From Rhynchospora pubera (lineage: Eukaryota; Streptophyta; Magnoliopsida; Poales; Cyperaceae): 64,000 nt of DNA. The first letter of the stretch is position 1, and each line of letters begins with the position of its first letter. Positions 25,691 through 37,677 of this stretch are shown here, piece by piece. The notes beneath the pieces are model-generated. The model saw nothing but the letters and a program-made list of their open reading frames with translations, ran no database searches and was not told the origin of the DNA. The stretch lies in assembly GCA_028095005.1 (NCBI GenBank), contig CM051459.1, forward strand, positions 42,352,257-42,416,256, written 5' to 3'. Made by a program: the position numbers and the translations under genes.

Positions 25691-28600
25691 ATAGAATATT
25701 GTCATCAAATAACTTAAAATTAATGCAAAATCGCTCGAAATCCTCAAATGTACTCAGAATCAGTGAAATATGCACATTACGTGTGTAATTACAATGTATA
25801 ATCTAATCGTTTCGAATAAGTGAGTTCATAAACATATTCTAGACTATATTAAGAGTTTGAATACAGATTATTGTGATCAAATAACTTTAGATGAATGCAA
25901 AATCGCTTAAAATGCTCAAATATACTAAGAATATATAAAATCTGCACATTATGTGCATAATTACAATGTATAATCCAATTGTTTTGAATAAGTGAGTTCA
26001 TAAACATATTCTAGACTATATAAAAAGCTTAAATATAAATATTGTGATCAAATGAATTAAAATAAATGTAAAATCGTTTGAAATGCACAAATATAGTCAG
26101 AATATAAAAAATCTGCACATTTACAATGTATAATCCAGTCATTTTGAGTAATTGAGTCCATATACATATTTTAGATTATATAAAGAACTTAAATATAGAA
26201 AATTGAGATCAAAAGACTCAAACTGAATGCAAAATCGCTTGAAATGCTCAAATATACTCAGAATCTCAAAATCTGCAATTTATGTGCGTAATTACAATGT
26301 ATAATTTAATTGTTTTGATTAAGTGAGTTCATAAACTTATTCTAGACAATATAAAGAGCTTCAGTATAGATTATTATGATTAAATGAATTTAAATGAATG
26401 CAAAATTGCTTGAATGTCTCAAATATACTCACAATCAGTGTAATATGCAAATTATGTGCATAATTACAATGTATAATCCAATCATTTTGAATAAGTGATT
26501 TGATAAACATACTATAGACTATATATAAGAGCTTATATATATATATATATATATTATTGTGATCAAATTATAAAAAATGTATGTGAAATCTATTGAAATT
26601 CTCAAATATACAAAGAATCTGTAAAATCTGCAAATTATGTGCTAAATTACAATGTATAATCCAATCGTTTTGAATAACAGAATAAGTGAGTTCATAAACA
26701 TATTATAGAAAGCATAAGAGCTTAAATATAGATTACTGTCCACAAATGACTTAAAATGGATGCAAAATCACTCAAATGCTCATTTATGCTCATAATCTGT
26801 AAAATCTGCACATTTTTTGCTTAATTACAATTTATAATCAAATGGGTTTGAATAAGTGATTTCATAAACACATTATAGACCATATAAAGATCTTAAATAT
26901 AGATTATTGTGCTCAAATGACTTAAATTTAATGCAAAATCGTTTGAAATGATCAAATATATTCAGAATCTGTAAAATCAGCAAATTATGTGCGTCATTAC
27001 AATATAAAATCCAATCGTTTCGAATAAGTGAGTTCATAAACATAATATAGACAGCATAAAGATCTTAAATATAGATTATTGTTATAAAATGATTTAAATT
27101 GAATGCGAAATCATTTGAAATGCACAAATATACTAAGAATCTCAAACTCTGCAATTTGTGTGTGTAATTACAATGTATTCCAATCGTTTTCAATAAATGA
27201 GTTCATAAACATATTCTAGACAGCATAAAGAGCTTAAATTTAGATTATTGTGATCAAATGACTTAAAATAAATGCAAAATTGCTTGAAATGCTCAAATAT
27301 ACTTAGAATATGTAAAATCTGCAAATTATGTGCCTAATTACAATGTATAATCCAATTGTTTTGAATAGGTGAGTTCATAAACATATTCTAGACTATATAA
27401 AGAGCTTAAATATAGATTATAGTGATCAAATGAATATAAATGAATGCAAAATCGCTTGAAATGCTCAAATATAGAGAGAATCTGTAAAATCAGCAAACTA
27501 TGTGCCTAATTACAATGTATAATCCAATTGTTTCGAATAAGTGAGTTCTTAAACATGTTATAGACACCATAAAGAGCTTAAATATAGATTATTGTGATCA
27601 AATAACTTAAACTCAATTCAAAATCGTTTGAAATGCTCAAATATACTCAGGATCAGTAAAATCTGCACATTATGTTCGTAATTGCAATATATAGTCATGT
27701 GATTTCATATACATATTATAAACTACATAAAAGAGCTCAAATATAGATTGTTGTGATCAAATGACTTAAAATGAATGCGATATTGCTTGAAATGCTCAAA
27801 TATTAGAATCTTTAAAATCTGCAAATTATGTGCCAAATTACAATGTATAATCCAATCATTTTGAATAAGTGAGTTCATAAACATATTATAGACAGCATAA
27901 AGAGCATAAATGTAGATTATTGTGATGAAATGACGTAAAATTGAATGCTAAATAGTTTGTAATGCTCAAATATACTCAGAATTCTAACTCTGCACTTTAT
28001 GTGCGTAATTACATTGTATAATCCAATTGTTTTGAATAAGTGAGTTCATAAACATATGATAGACAACATAAAGAGTTTAAATATAGATTAATGTGATCAA
28101 ATGTCTTAAACAGAATGCGAAATCGCTTGAAATGCTCAAATGTACTTAGAAGCTGAAACTCTGCCCATTATGTGCGTAATACAATGTATAGTCCATTCAT
28201 TTTGAATAACTGAGTTCAGAAACATATTATAGATTATATAAAGAGCTTAAAGATAAATTATTGTGATCAAATGACTTAAAGTTAATGCAAAATCGCAGGA
28301 AATACTCAAATATACTAAGAACCTGTAATTTGTACATTATGTGCGTAATTACAATGTATAATCCAATCATTTTGAATAATTGAGTTTAAACATATTCTAG
28401 ACTATATAAAAAGCTTAAATATAGAGTACTTAACTTAAATAACAAAAAATGAATGAAAAATCGCTCGAAATGTGCAAATATACACATAATTTTTTAAATC
28501 TGCACCTTGTGTGCGTAATTACTGTGTATAATCCAATCGTTTTGAATAAGTGATTCAACAAACATATTATATACAACATAAAAAGCTGAAATATAGATTA

Positions 28601-28928
28601 TTGAGATCAAATCACTTAAAATGAATGCGAAATCGTTTGAAATGCTCAAATATACTCAGAATCGATAAATCTGCACATTATGTGCGTAATTACAATGTAT
28701 AATCCAATAGTTTTGAATAAGTGAGTTCATACACATATTATAGATTACATAAAGAACTGAAATATAAAGTATTTTGATCAATTGACTCAAAATGAATGCA
28801 AAATTGCTTGAAATGCTCAAATATACTCCGAATCTATAAAATCTGCACATTATGTGCGTAATTATATTGTATAATCAAATCGTTTTGAATAAGTGATTTC
28901 ATAAACATACTATTGACTATATATAGAG

Positions 28929-28984
<56 letters not shown>

Positions 28985-29732
28985 ATTGTGATCAAATGAC
29001 TTAAATGAATGCGAAATTGCTTGAAATGCTCAAATATACTCAGAATCTTTAAACTCTGCAAATTATGTGGTAAATTACAATTTATAATCCAATTGTTTTG
29101 AATAAGTTAGTTCATAAACATATTATTGACAGTATAAAGAGCTTAAATATAGATTGTTGTGATCAAATGACTTAAATTGAATGCAAAATCGTTTGAAATG
29201 CTCAAATATATTCAGAATCTCAAACTCTGAATTTTATGTGCGTAATTACAATGTATAATCCGATCGTTTTGAATAAGAGAGTTAATAGACATATTATAGA
29301 CAATATAAAGAGCTTAAATGAAGATTATTTTGATCAAATGACTTAAACTGAATGCAAAATCGCTTGAAATGCTCAAATATACTCAGAATCTCAAACTTTG
29401 CACATTATTTGCATAATTACAATGTATAGTCCAATCAATTTGAATAAATATGTTCATAAACATATTATAAACTATATATAGAGCTCAAAGATAGATTATT
29501 GTGATCAAAAGACTTAAAATTAATACAAATTGCTTGAAATGCTCAAATATACTCAGAATCTGTAAAATCTGCACATTATGTGAGCAATTACAATGTATAA
29601 TCCAATTGTTTTGAGTAATTTAGTTGATAAAAATATTGTAGACTATATAAAGTGTTAAAATATGGATTATTGTCATCAAATAACTTAAATTTAATGCAAA
29701 ATCTCTTGAAATGCTCAAATATACTAATAATC
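25690..29732 (+). repeat. Satellite array, block B (forward)
   Basis: The forward orientation resumes at about 25690 with atagaatattgtcatcaaat, the phase at which the left forward block stopped. Two monomers carry (ta)n expansions (about 26536-26562 and a longer one at 28930-28982). The block ends with the 9-bp target duplication ctaataatc of the following MITE. Confidence 0.94.
28930..28982. repeat. (TA)n microsatellite inside a satellite monomer
   Basis: About 50 bases of alternating TA between gagctta and gttattgtgatcaaatgac. It occupies the position normally held by aaatatagat in the monomer, so it is an expansion of the monomer's own AT segment. Confidence 0.9.
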
Positions 29733-30104
29733 GAGATTTGCTATGGTGAGTCGCGACTCACGTGAGTCACGCTCAAAAACACCTAGATCTGGTTAAAAAT
29801 GACCGATCCAAACCATCCAATACAGACCAAATTTTATATATTTTTTGAAATTTTTTATGTATTTTTTTTCGGATTTTTGAAAATATCTTTTTTTTTAACG
29901 GTTCAGAGCTAATTAGATTAACAGTTTTCTAAAATTTAAAAAAATACTTAAAAATTTCAAAAAAATATAAAATTTGGTCTGCATAGAGAAATCAATTGGT
30001 AGATCGTATTAGACGGTTTGGATCGGTCGTTTTGAACTAGATCTAGGAGTTTTGAGCGTGACTCATGGACCCTCTATGAGTCGCGACTCACCATAGCAAA
30101 ACTC
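29733..30104. mobile_element. Mutator-type MITE inside the satellite (9-bp duplication)
   Basis: A 372-bp element with perfect 9-bp flanking duplications, ctaataatc (29724-29732 and 30105-30113). Terminal inverted repeats are gagatttgctatggtgagtc and gagttttgctatggtgagtc on the opposite strand, followed by gcgactca on both sides. The interior is largely self-complementary (gaccgatccaaacc pairs with ggtttggatcggtc). A 9-bp duplication and long inverted repeats fit Mutator-like elements. It is non-coding. Confidence 0.88.
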
Positions 30105-30584
30105 CTAATAATCTGCAAAATCTGCACATTATGTGCATAATTACAATATATAATCCAATCATTTTGAATTAAGTTAGTTCATAAACATATTCTAGATTAT
30201 ATAAAGAATGCAAAATCACTTGAAATGCTCAAATAAACTCAGAATCTATAAAATCTGCACATTGTGTGCGTAATTACAATGTATAATCCAATTGTTTTGA
30301 ATAAGTGAGTTCATAAACATATGATAGACAGCATAAAGAGTTTAAATGTAGATTAATGTGATCAAATTACTTAAACTGAATGCAAAATAGCTTGCAATGC
30401 TCAAATATACTCAGAAGCTCAAACTCTGCAGATAATGTGCGTAATTACAATGTATAGTCCATTCATTTTGAATTACAGAGTTCATAAATATATTGTAGAC
30501 TATATAATGAGATTAAAGACAAATTATTGTGATCAAATGACTTAAAATTAATGCAAAATCGCTGGAAATACTCAAATATACTAA
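30105..30584 (+). repeat. Satellite array between two MITEs (forward)
   Basis: Nearly three forward monomers of the 172-bp family, bounded by the 9-bp duplication on the left and the 3-bp duplication taa (30582-30584) on the right. Confidence 0.9.
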
Positions 30585-30854
30585 GGCTGTGCTCCAGAAC
30601 GCACAAGAGGAGGGGAGATGAGATGAGGGGAGGTGAGAGAGTAACTGACCGCTGCTGCCCGACTAGTGTTTACTCAAGTTTACTCGCTCCACAATCTGGA
30701 TGAGAGGGGATGAATACGGGATGAGAAGGGATGAACAAGACACATAGTTTACTCAGAATCTGTAATCCCCGATTTTGGGGGGAGCCTTACCTCGTCACCC
30801 CTCACTTCCCCTAAGCTTCCTTTATCTCCGCTGATTTGTTTCTGGAGCACAGCC
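30585..30854. mobile_element. PIF/Harbinger (Tourist-like) MITE inside the satellite
   Basis: A 270-bp element with a 15-bp perfect terminal inverted repeat (ggctgtgctccagaa / ttctggagcacagcc) and a 3-bp duplication taa (30582-30584, 30855-30857), the signature of PIF/Harbinger MITEs. It is G/A-rich on the left and pyrimidine-rich on the right, in contrast to the AT-rich satellite. A 16-bp stretch, tactcagaatctgtaa (30750-30765), also occurs in the satellite. No ORF. Confidence 0.87.
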
Positions 30855-31119
30855 TAAGAATCTATAAAATCTGCACATTATGTGCGTAATTACAATGTAT
30901 AATCCAATCGTTTTGAATAATTGAGTTGATAAACATATTCTAGACTATATAAAGAGCTTAAATATAGATTATTGTCATCAAATAACTTAAATTGAATGCA
31001 AAATCGCTCGAAATGCTCAAATATACTCATAATCTGTAAAATCCGCACATTATGTGCGTAATTACAAAGTATAATCCAATCATTTTAAATAAGTTAGTTC
31101 ATAAACATATTCTATATTA
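30855..31119 (+). repeat. Satellite array between the MITE and the second LINE (forward)
   Basis: About 1.5 forward monomers. The last bases, aacatattctatatta (31104-31119), are the target duplication of the second LINE. Confidence 0.9.
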
Positions 31120-33273
31120 CCGGATGGCTACCCAAATGAGTTCTTCAAATTTAATTGGGATCTGGTCAAGTTTGATCTTATTAATCTTTTCGATTCTTTA
31201 TTTGATCAAACTCTGGACCTACAGCATTCAAACTTAGCTCATATTGTTCTCATTCCGAAAGAGGAGAATGCACAGTCAATCAAAAGCTTCCGACCAATTA
31301 GCATCATCTCTTACTTGCCTAAGCTCATCTCCAAGGTTCTAAGTAACAGGTTGATTCATTTCTTGCCAGATTTAATATCTAACTCACAAACAGGTTTCAT
31401 CAGGGGTCGCTTAATTTCAGAAAATTTCAATTCAGCTAGAGAAATCATTGCTAATATTTCTTCTAGCGGAGAACCAGCAATACTTCTAAAACTTGATTTC
31501 AAAAAAGCGTTTGACTCGGTTACTTGGCCTTTCCTCTTCAATTTGCTGCATACAAGGGGATTTCCAAACAAATACTCTGCCTGGATTAAGACACTGTTTA
31601 ACTCTGCCACCTCTTCGATCTTACTGAATGGACAAATAGGACCTGCTTTTAAACATAAGCGGGGTCTCCGACAAGGAGACCCACTATCCCCTGCTCTATT
31701 TGTCCTTGCGGCGGATGTTCTCAGTCGTATGTTACAGTCAACTGCTTTATCTGTTGGTTATGGTATCTCAGCTAGACTACCTGACCCTTTCTGCCTGTTT
31801 CAATACGCAGACGATACCCTGCTATTTTCCATTGTCAGAGGAACAGCAATTAATACTCTCAATTTGGTACTCAGAGCCTTCTCAAATGTCTCAAGGGTGG
31901 ATATTAATTGGGCTAAAACTTCTTTTGTTCCTTTTAATATTCCTGATAATTTGATTCAGCAATTGGAGCTTACACTAAATTGCAAAAGGGACAGTTTGCC
32001 CATGACTTATTTGGGATTGCCTCTAACTCACAAGCGACCTAACAGGGATTGTTTCCAAAAGCTTATAGATGCTGTCAGAAATAAACTGGCGGGCTGGAAA
32101 TGCTCCTTGCTCTCCAGAGCTGGAAGAATTGTGCTGGCTTCCTCAGTCCTTTCTACAATACCAGTCTTCTTCATGAGTTGTTTTCTTCTCCCCTCTTGGG
32201 TTGTTAAGGAAATAGACAAAATCAGACGCAATTTTATATGGAAAGGCACAGATTCAAATACTACTGGCATACACTTGTTGGCCTGGGACAGGGTTTGCCT
32301 TCCAAAGAATTTAGGAGGATTTGGATTGCTTGATCTTCGACTACACAATATCTCCATGCTGCTGAGGTGGTGGTGGAGACTGTACAGCAACTTAACCTCC
32401 TTGTGGTTCACTTTTGCCAAACAATTATATGGAAAGAGAAATCATAACATTCCCCCACTGGCTTGGAATGATAATGGATCCTTTTTTTGGAGACAGTTAA
32501 AATCCATTAGGCTTTACTTTCAAATCTCGACCAAGTCCGTCATTAGAAGTGGCCACAATTCTCTTTTTTGGTTTGACACTTGGGGAGGAACACCATTGGT
32601 CTTCTACACTGCTAAGGAGATGCCCTTCCACAAGTTTCTGTCAGTTAGGAATGCAATTCCTAGATGGCACCAGCTGATACAAGCACCAATGACGTGTTCT
32701 CAAAATCTCCTCTTTTTACAGTCACAGAGAATTCAGTTTGTCAGGGGAACAGATTCAGTCTGCTGGAATTGGAGAGCAGACGGACAATACTCCTCCTCTT
32801 CCATCTACAAAACTCTGATTTCTGCAGGCAAAACAAACTTTCGATTTAAGAGGATTTGGAGCCTTAAAGTTCCACCGAACATCAAAGTTTTTTTAATTCT
32901 ACTGGCACATAAAAGAGTATTGACACAGGATCAGTTACTGCGACGCAACATACAGGTCCAACCGCGTTGTTTTCTCTGTGATCAAGACTTGTTGGAAACT
33001 GCGCATCACCTATTCATCGAGTGCTCCTATTCAAGATGGATCTGGAACAAATTTCGCTTAGACCCTCATATACTGACAGATATTCCTACATTGCTACATC
33101 AATTGTGCTCTTGTCAACAGAACAATTCCTCTTCTGTCTCTTTTTTGGCTACAACATTTTGGGGGATTTGGATGGAGAGAAATAATAGGGTCTTCCGAAA
33201 TGAAAGGAGAAGCTGTAATGCAGTGCATGAATGGATTGTTCAGGAGTCTACAATTTTTATAAAGTTCTGTTAG
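31120..33273 (+). pseudogene. LINE ORF2 fragment (reverse transcriptase to C-terminus), 717 codons open
   Basis: The reading frame is open from the truncation point (31120) to TAG at 33273 with no internal stop, giving 717 residues. It shows PDGYPNEFFK, LIPKEEN, FRPISIISYLPKLISKVLSNR-type fingers, LDFKKAFDSV, RGLRQGDPLSP and catalytic YADD at residues 229-232 (31804-31815). The RT thumb and connection follow (YLGLPLTHKRPN, FFMSCFLLPSWV, RNFIWKG), then a zinc-finger-like end with paired Cys (CFLC) and HHLFIEC. There is no start codon, promoter, ORF1 or endonuclease, so it is a dead-on-arrival copy despite the open frame. Confidence 0.9.
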
Positions 33274-33331
33274 GGTCAGCAAGTTTGCTAAGTCTAGAAT
33301 CGCTGTTGGTTTTTTTTTTTTTTTTTTTCTA

Positions 33332-33350
33332 TTGGATAGCCACTATCCAA
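33332..33350 (+). other. 3'-terminal stem-loop of the second LINE
   Basis: ttggatag-cca-ctatccaa is a perfect 8-bp stem with a CCA loop, followed by tttgtct and the oligo-A tail. It sits at the same distance from the tail as the stem in the first LINE. Confidence 0.7.
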
Positions 33351-33363
33351 TTTGTCTAAAAAA

Positions 33364-36300
33364 AACATATTCTATATTATATAAAGAATGCAAAATGGTT
33401 TGAAATGCTCAAATAAACTCAGAATCTATAAAATCTGCACTTTGTGTGCGTAATTACAATGTATAATCCAATCAGTTTGAATAATTGAGTTTATAAACAT
33501 ATTCTAGACTATATAAAACAATTAAATATAGATTATTGAGCTCAAATGGCATAAAATGAATGCAAAACCGCTAGAAATGGGCAAATATACTCATAATTTT
33601 TAAAATCTGCACCTTGTGTGCGTAGTTACTGTGTATAATCCAATCGTTTCGAATAATTGAGTCCACAAACATATTATATACAACATAAAAAGCTGAAATA
33701 TAGATTATTGGGATCAAATCACTTAAAATAAATGCGAAATCGTTTGAAATGCTCAAATATACTAAGAATCGATAAATCTGCACATTATGTGCGTAATTAC
33801 AATGTATAATCTAATCGTTTTGAATAAGTGAGTTCATACATATATTATAGATAACATAAAGAACTAAAATATAAATTATTTTGATCAATTGACTCAAAAT
33901 GAATGCAAAATTGCTTGAAATGCTCAAATATACTCGGAATCTGTAAAATCTTCACATTATGTGCGCAATTATATTGTATATTCAAATCGTTGGAATAAGT
34001 GATTTCATAAACATACTATAGACTATATAAAGAGCTTATATCTATTTTATTGTGATCAAATAACTTAAAAAGAATGCAAAATCATTTAAAATGCTCAAAT
34101 ATACTCACAATATGAAAATTTTTCACAGTATGTGCGTAATTACAATGTATAGTCCAATTAATTTAGACAAGAGTGTTTATAAAAATATTCTAAACTATAT
34201 AAAGAGCTTATATATTGATTGTTGTGATCAAATTACTGAAAATGAATGCAAAATTGCTTGAAATGCTCAAATATATTAAGAATATGTAAAATCTGAGAAC
34301 TATGTGCGTAATTACACTGTATAATCCAATTGTTTTCAACAAGAAAGTTCATAAACAAATTTTAGACTATATAAAGAGCTTAAATATAGATTATTGTGAT
34401 CATTTAAATGAATGCAAAATCGCATGAAATGCTCAAATATACTCACAATCTGTAAATTTTGCAAATAATATGCGCAATTACAATGTATAAACCAATCGTT
34501 TTGAGTAATTGAGTTCATAAACATATTTTAGATTATATTGAGAACATAAATATAGATTATTGCTATTGAATAACTGAAATTGAATGCAAAATCACTTGAA
34601 ATGCTAAGATATAATCAGAATCTCAAACTCTGCACTGTATGTGCGTAAATACAATGTACTTTCCAATCGTTTGGACTAAGTGAGTTCATACACGTATTAT
34701 AGACAACATAAAGAGATTAAATATTGATTATTGTGATCAAATGACTTAAATTGAATGCAAAATTGCTAGAAATACTCAAATATACTCAAGAATCAGTAAA
34801 ATCTGCACATTAAGTGCATAATTACAATGTATAATCCTATCATTTTGAGTAATTGATTTGATAAACATATTCTAGTCTATATAAAGAGTTTAAATATAAA
34901 TTATTGTCATCAAATGACTTAAAATGAATGCAAAATCGCTCTAAATGCTCAAATATACTCATAATCTGAAAAATCTGCACTTTATGTGCGTAATAGCGAT
35001 GTATAATCAAATTGAATTGGATAAAAGTAATGTTATAAACATATTATGGATCATATAAAAGCTTAAATATAGTTTATTGTGATTAAATGACTTAAAATGA
35101 ATGCAAAATCGCTTAAAATGTTCAAATATACTCAGAATCTATAAAATCTGCACATTATGTTAGTAATTACCATGTATAATTCAATCGTTTTGAATAATTG
35201 ATTTCATAAACATATTCTAAACTATATAAATAGCATAAATAAAGATTATTGTTATCAAATGACTTAAAATGAATGCTAAATCTCTTGAAATGTATAAATA
35301 TAATTGGAATCTGTAAAATCTGCTCATTATGTGCGAAATAACAATGTATTATCCAATTGTTTTTGTATAAGTGAGTTCATAAACATATTTTAGATTATAT
35401 AAAGAATTGAAATGTAGATTATTTTGATAAATTAAATTAAATGAATGCAAATTCACTTGAAATGCTCACATTTACTCAGAATCTATGAAATTTGCACATT
35501 TTGTGCTTAATTACAATGTATAATCCAATTATTTTCATCAAGAGTGTTCATAAAAATGTTGATTGTTTTGATCAAATGTCTTAAATGAATGCAAAAATTG
35601 TATGAAATGCTCAAATATATTCAGAATCTGTAAAATTTTCGAACTATGTGCGTAATTACAATGTATAATGCAATCGTTTTGAATAAGTGAGTTCATAAAC
35701 ATATTCTAGATTATTGTGATCAAATGACCTAAATTGAACGCAAAATCCCTTGATATGCTCAAATTTACTCAGAATCAATAAAATCTCCAAATTATGTTTG
35801 GAATTACAATATATAATCCATTTGTTTTAAACAAGAGAGTTCATAAACAAATTTTGGACTACATAAAGAACTTAAATATAGATTATCGTGATCAAATGAC
35901 TTAAAATGAATACAAAACCGCTTGAAATGCTCATATATAGTCAGAACCTGTGAAATTTCCAAATTATGTGCGCAATTACAATATATAATCCAATCATTTT
36001 GAGTAATTGAGTTTATAAACATATTTTAGACTATATAAAGAGCATAAATATAGATTATTGTGATCGAATGACTCAAATTAAATGCAAAATCGCTTGAAAT
36101 GCTCAAATATTCTCAGAACCTTCAACTCTGCGCATTATGTTCGCAAATACAATGTACAATCCAATCGTTTTGACTAAGTGAGTTCATAAACATATTATAG
36201 ATAGCATAAAAAGCTTAAATATTGATTATTGTGATCGAATGACTTAAATTGAATCTTAATTCGTTTGAAATGCTCAAATATACTCATAATCTGAAAAATC

Positions 36301-37677
36301 TGCACATTATGTACGTAATTACTATGTATAATCCAATCGTTTTGAATAAGTGAGTTCATAAACATATTCTAGATTATATAAAGAACTGAAATATATATTT
36401 TTTTGATCAATTAACTTAAAATGAATGCGAAATCGCTCGAAATGCTCAAATATGCTCATAATCTGTAAAATCTGCTCTTTATGTGCGTAATTTAATGATA
36501 ATCCAATAGTTTTAAATTAGTGAGTTCATAAACATATTTCAGACAATATAAAGAGCTGAAATTTAGATTATTGTGATCAAAAGACGTACAATGATTGCGA
36601 AATCGCTTGAAATGTTCAAATAAACACAGAATCTGTAAAATCTGCAAATTATTTGCCTAACTACAATGTATAATCCAATCGTTTTGAATAATTGAGTTTA
36701 TTAACATATTGTAGACTATATAAAGTGCTTAAATATAGATTATTGTGCTCAAATGACTTAAAATGCATGCAAAATCGCTCAAAATGCTCAAATATACTCA
36801 TAATTTGTAAAATCTGCACATTATGTGCGTAATTACAATGTATAATCCAATTGTTTTGAATAAGTGAGTTCATAAACGTATTGTATACAATACAAAATTC
36901 TGAAATATAGATTATTGTGATGAAATGATTTAAAATTAATGTGAAATAGCTTGAAATGCTTAGATATACTCAGAATCTGTAAAATCTGCACATAATGTGC
37001 GTAATTACAATATATAATCAAATCGTTTTGAATAACTGATTTCATAAACATATTATAGACTATACAAAGATATTAAATATTGATTATTGTGATCAAATGA
37101 TTTAAAATGAATGCAGAATCGCTTGAAATGCTCAAATATACTTAGAATCTATAAAATCTGCATATTTTGTGCGTAATTACAATGTATAATCCAATCGTTT
37201 TAAGGAATTGAGTTAATAGACATATTATAGACTATATAAAGAGCTTAAATATTGATTATTGTGATCAAATGACTTATAATGAATGCGAAATCACTCTTTG
37301 AAATGCTCAAATATAGTCAGAATCTTTAAAATCTGCACATTATGTGTGTAATTACAATGTATAATCCAATCCTTTTGAATAGGTGATTTCATAAATATAT
37401 TATGGATTATATAAATAGTTTTAATATAGATTATTGTGATCAAATGACTCGAAATAAATGCAAAATCGCTTGAAATGTTCAAATATACTCTAAAATCTGC
37501 ACATTATGTGCGTAATTACAATATATAATCCAATGGTTTTGAATAAGTGAGTTCATAAACATATTCTTGACTATGTAAAGGGCTGAAATATAGATTAATT
37601 GTGGTCAAATGAATTTAAATGAATGCAAAATCGTTTGAAATGCTCAAATATTCTTAGAATATGTAAAATCTGCACAT
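33364..37677 (+). repeat. Satellite array, block C (forward), to the right edge of the array
   Basis: Forward monomers of the 172-bp family, about 25 copies, with several truncated ones (for example 35540-35710). The region 33570-34040 matches 28460-28960 monomer by monomer, including the rare variants ctgcaccttgtgtgcgtaa, acaacataaaaagctgaaat and gaatcgataaatctgcacat. The array stops at tctgcacat (about 37677) and unrelated sequence follows. Confidence 0.94.

Larger units (their letters stand above)
31120..33363 (+). mobile_element. Second 5'-truncated L1-clade LINE in the satellite
   Basis: A 2244-bp LINE with a perfect 16-bp duplication (aacatattctatatta at 31104-31119 and 33364-33379). 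It is truncated inside the reverse transcriptase, starting at the PDGYPNEFFK motif. It is related to, but clearly diverged from, the LINE at 15797. The 3' UTR has a T-rich run, a perfect 8-bp stem-loop (33332-33350) and a short oligo-A tail. Its intact frame and identical duplications suggest a young insertion (inference). Confidence 0.95.

Noticed and set aside
10081..37482. Dozens of 60-75-codon open frames with similar peptides (containing FMNSLIQNDWIIHCNYAHN-like text)
   Set aside because: They are translations of the satellite monomer, which happens to be open in one frame. Frames shift at indels between monomers and no start or domain is conserved.
9838..37677. CRISPR-like array
   Set aside because: The units are 172 bp with no unique spacers between short repeats, in a plant genome. 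It is a satellite.
9838..37677. Calling the array a centromere
   Set aside because: Monomer length fits, but an intact gene lies 1 kb away and nothing in the sequence shows CENH3 binding.
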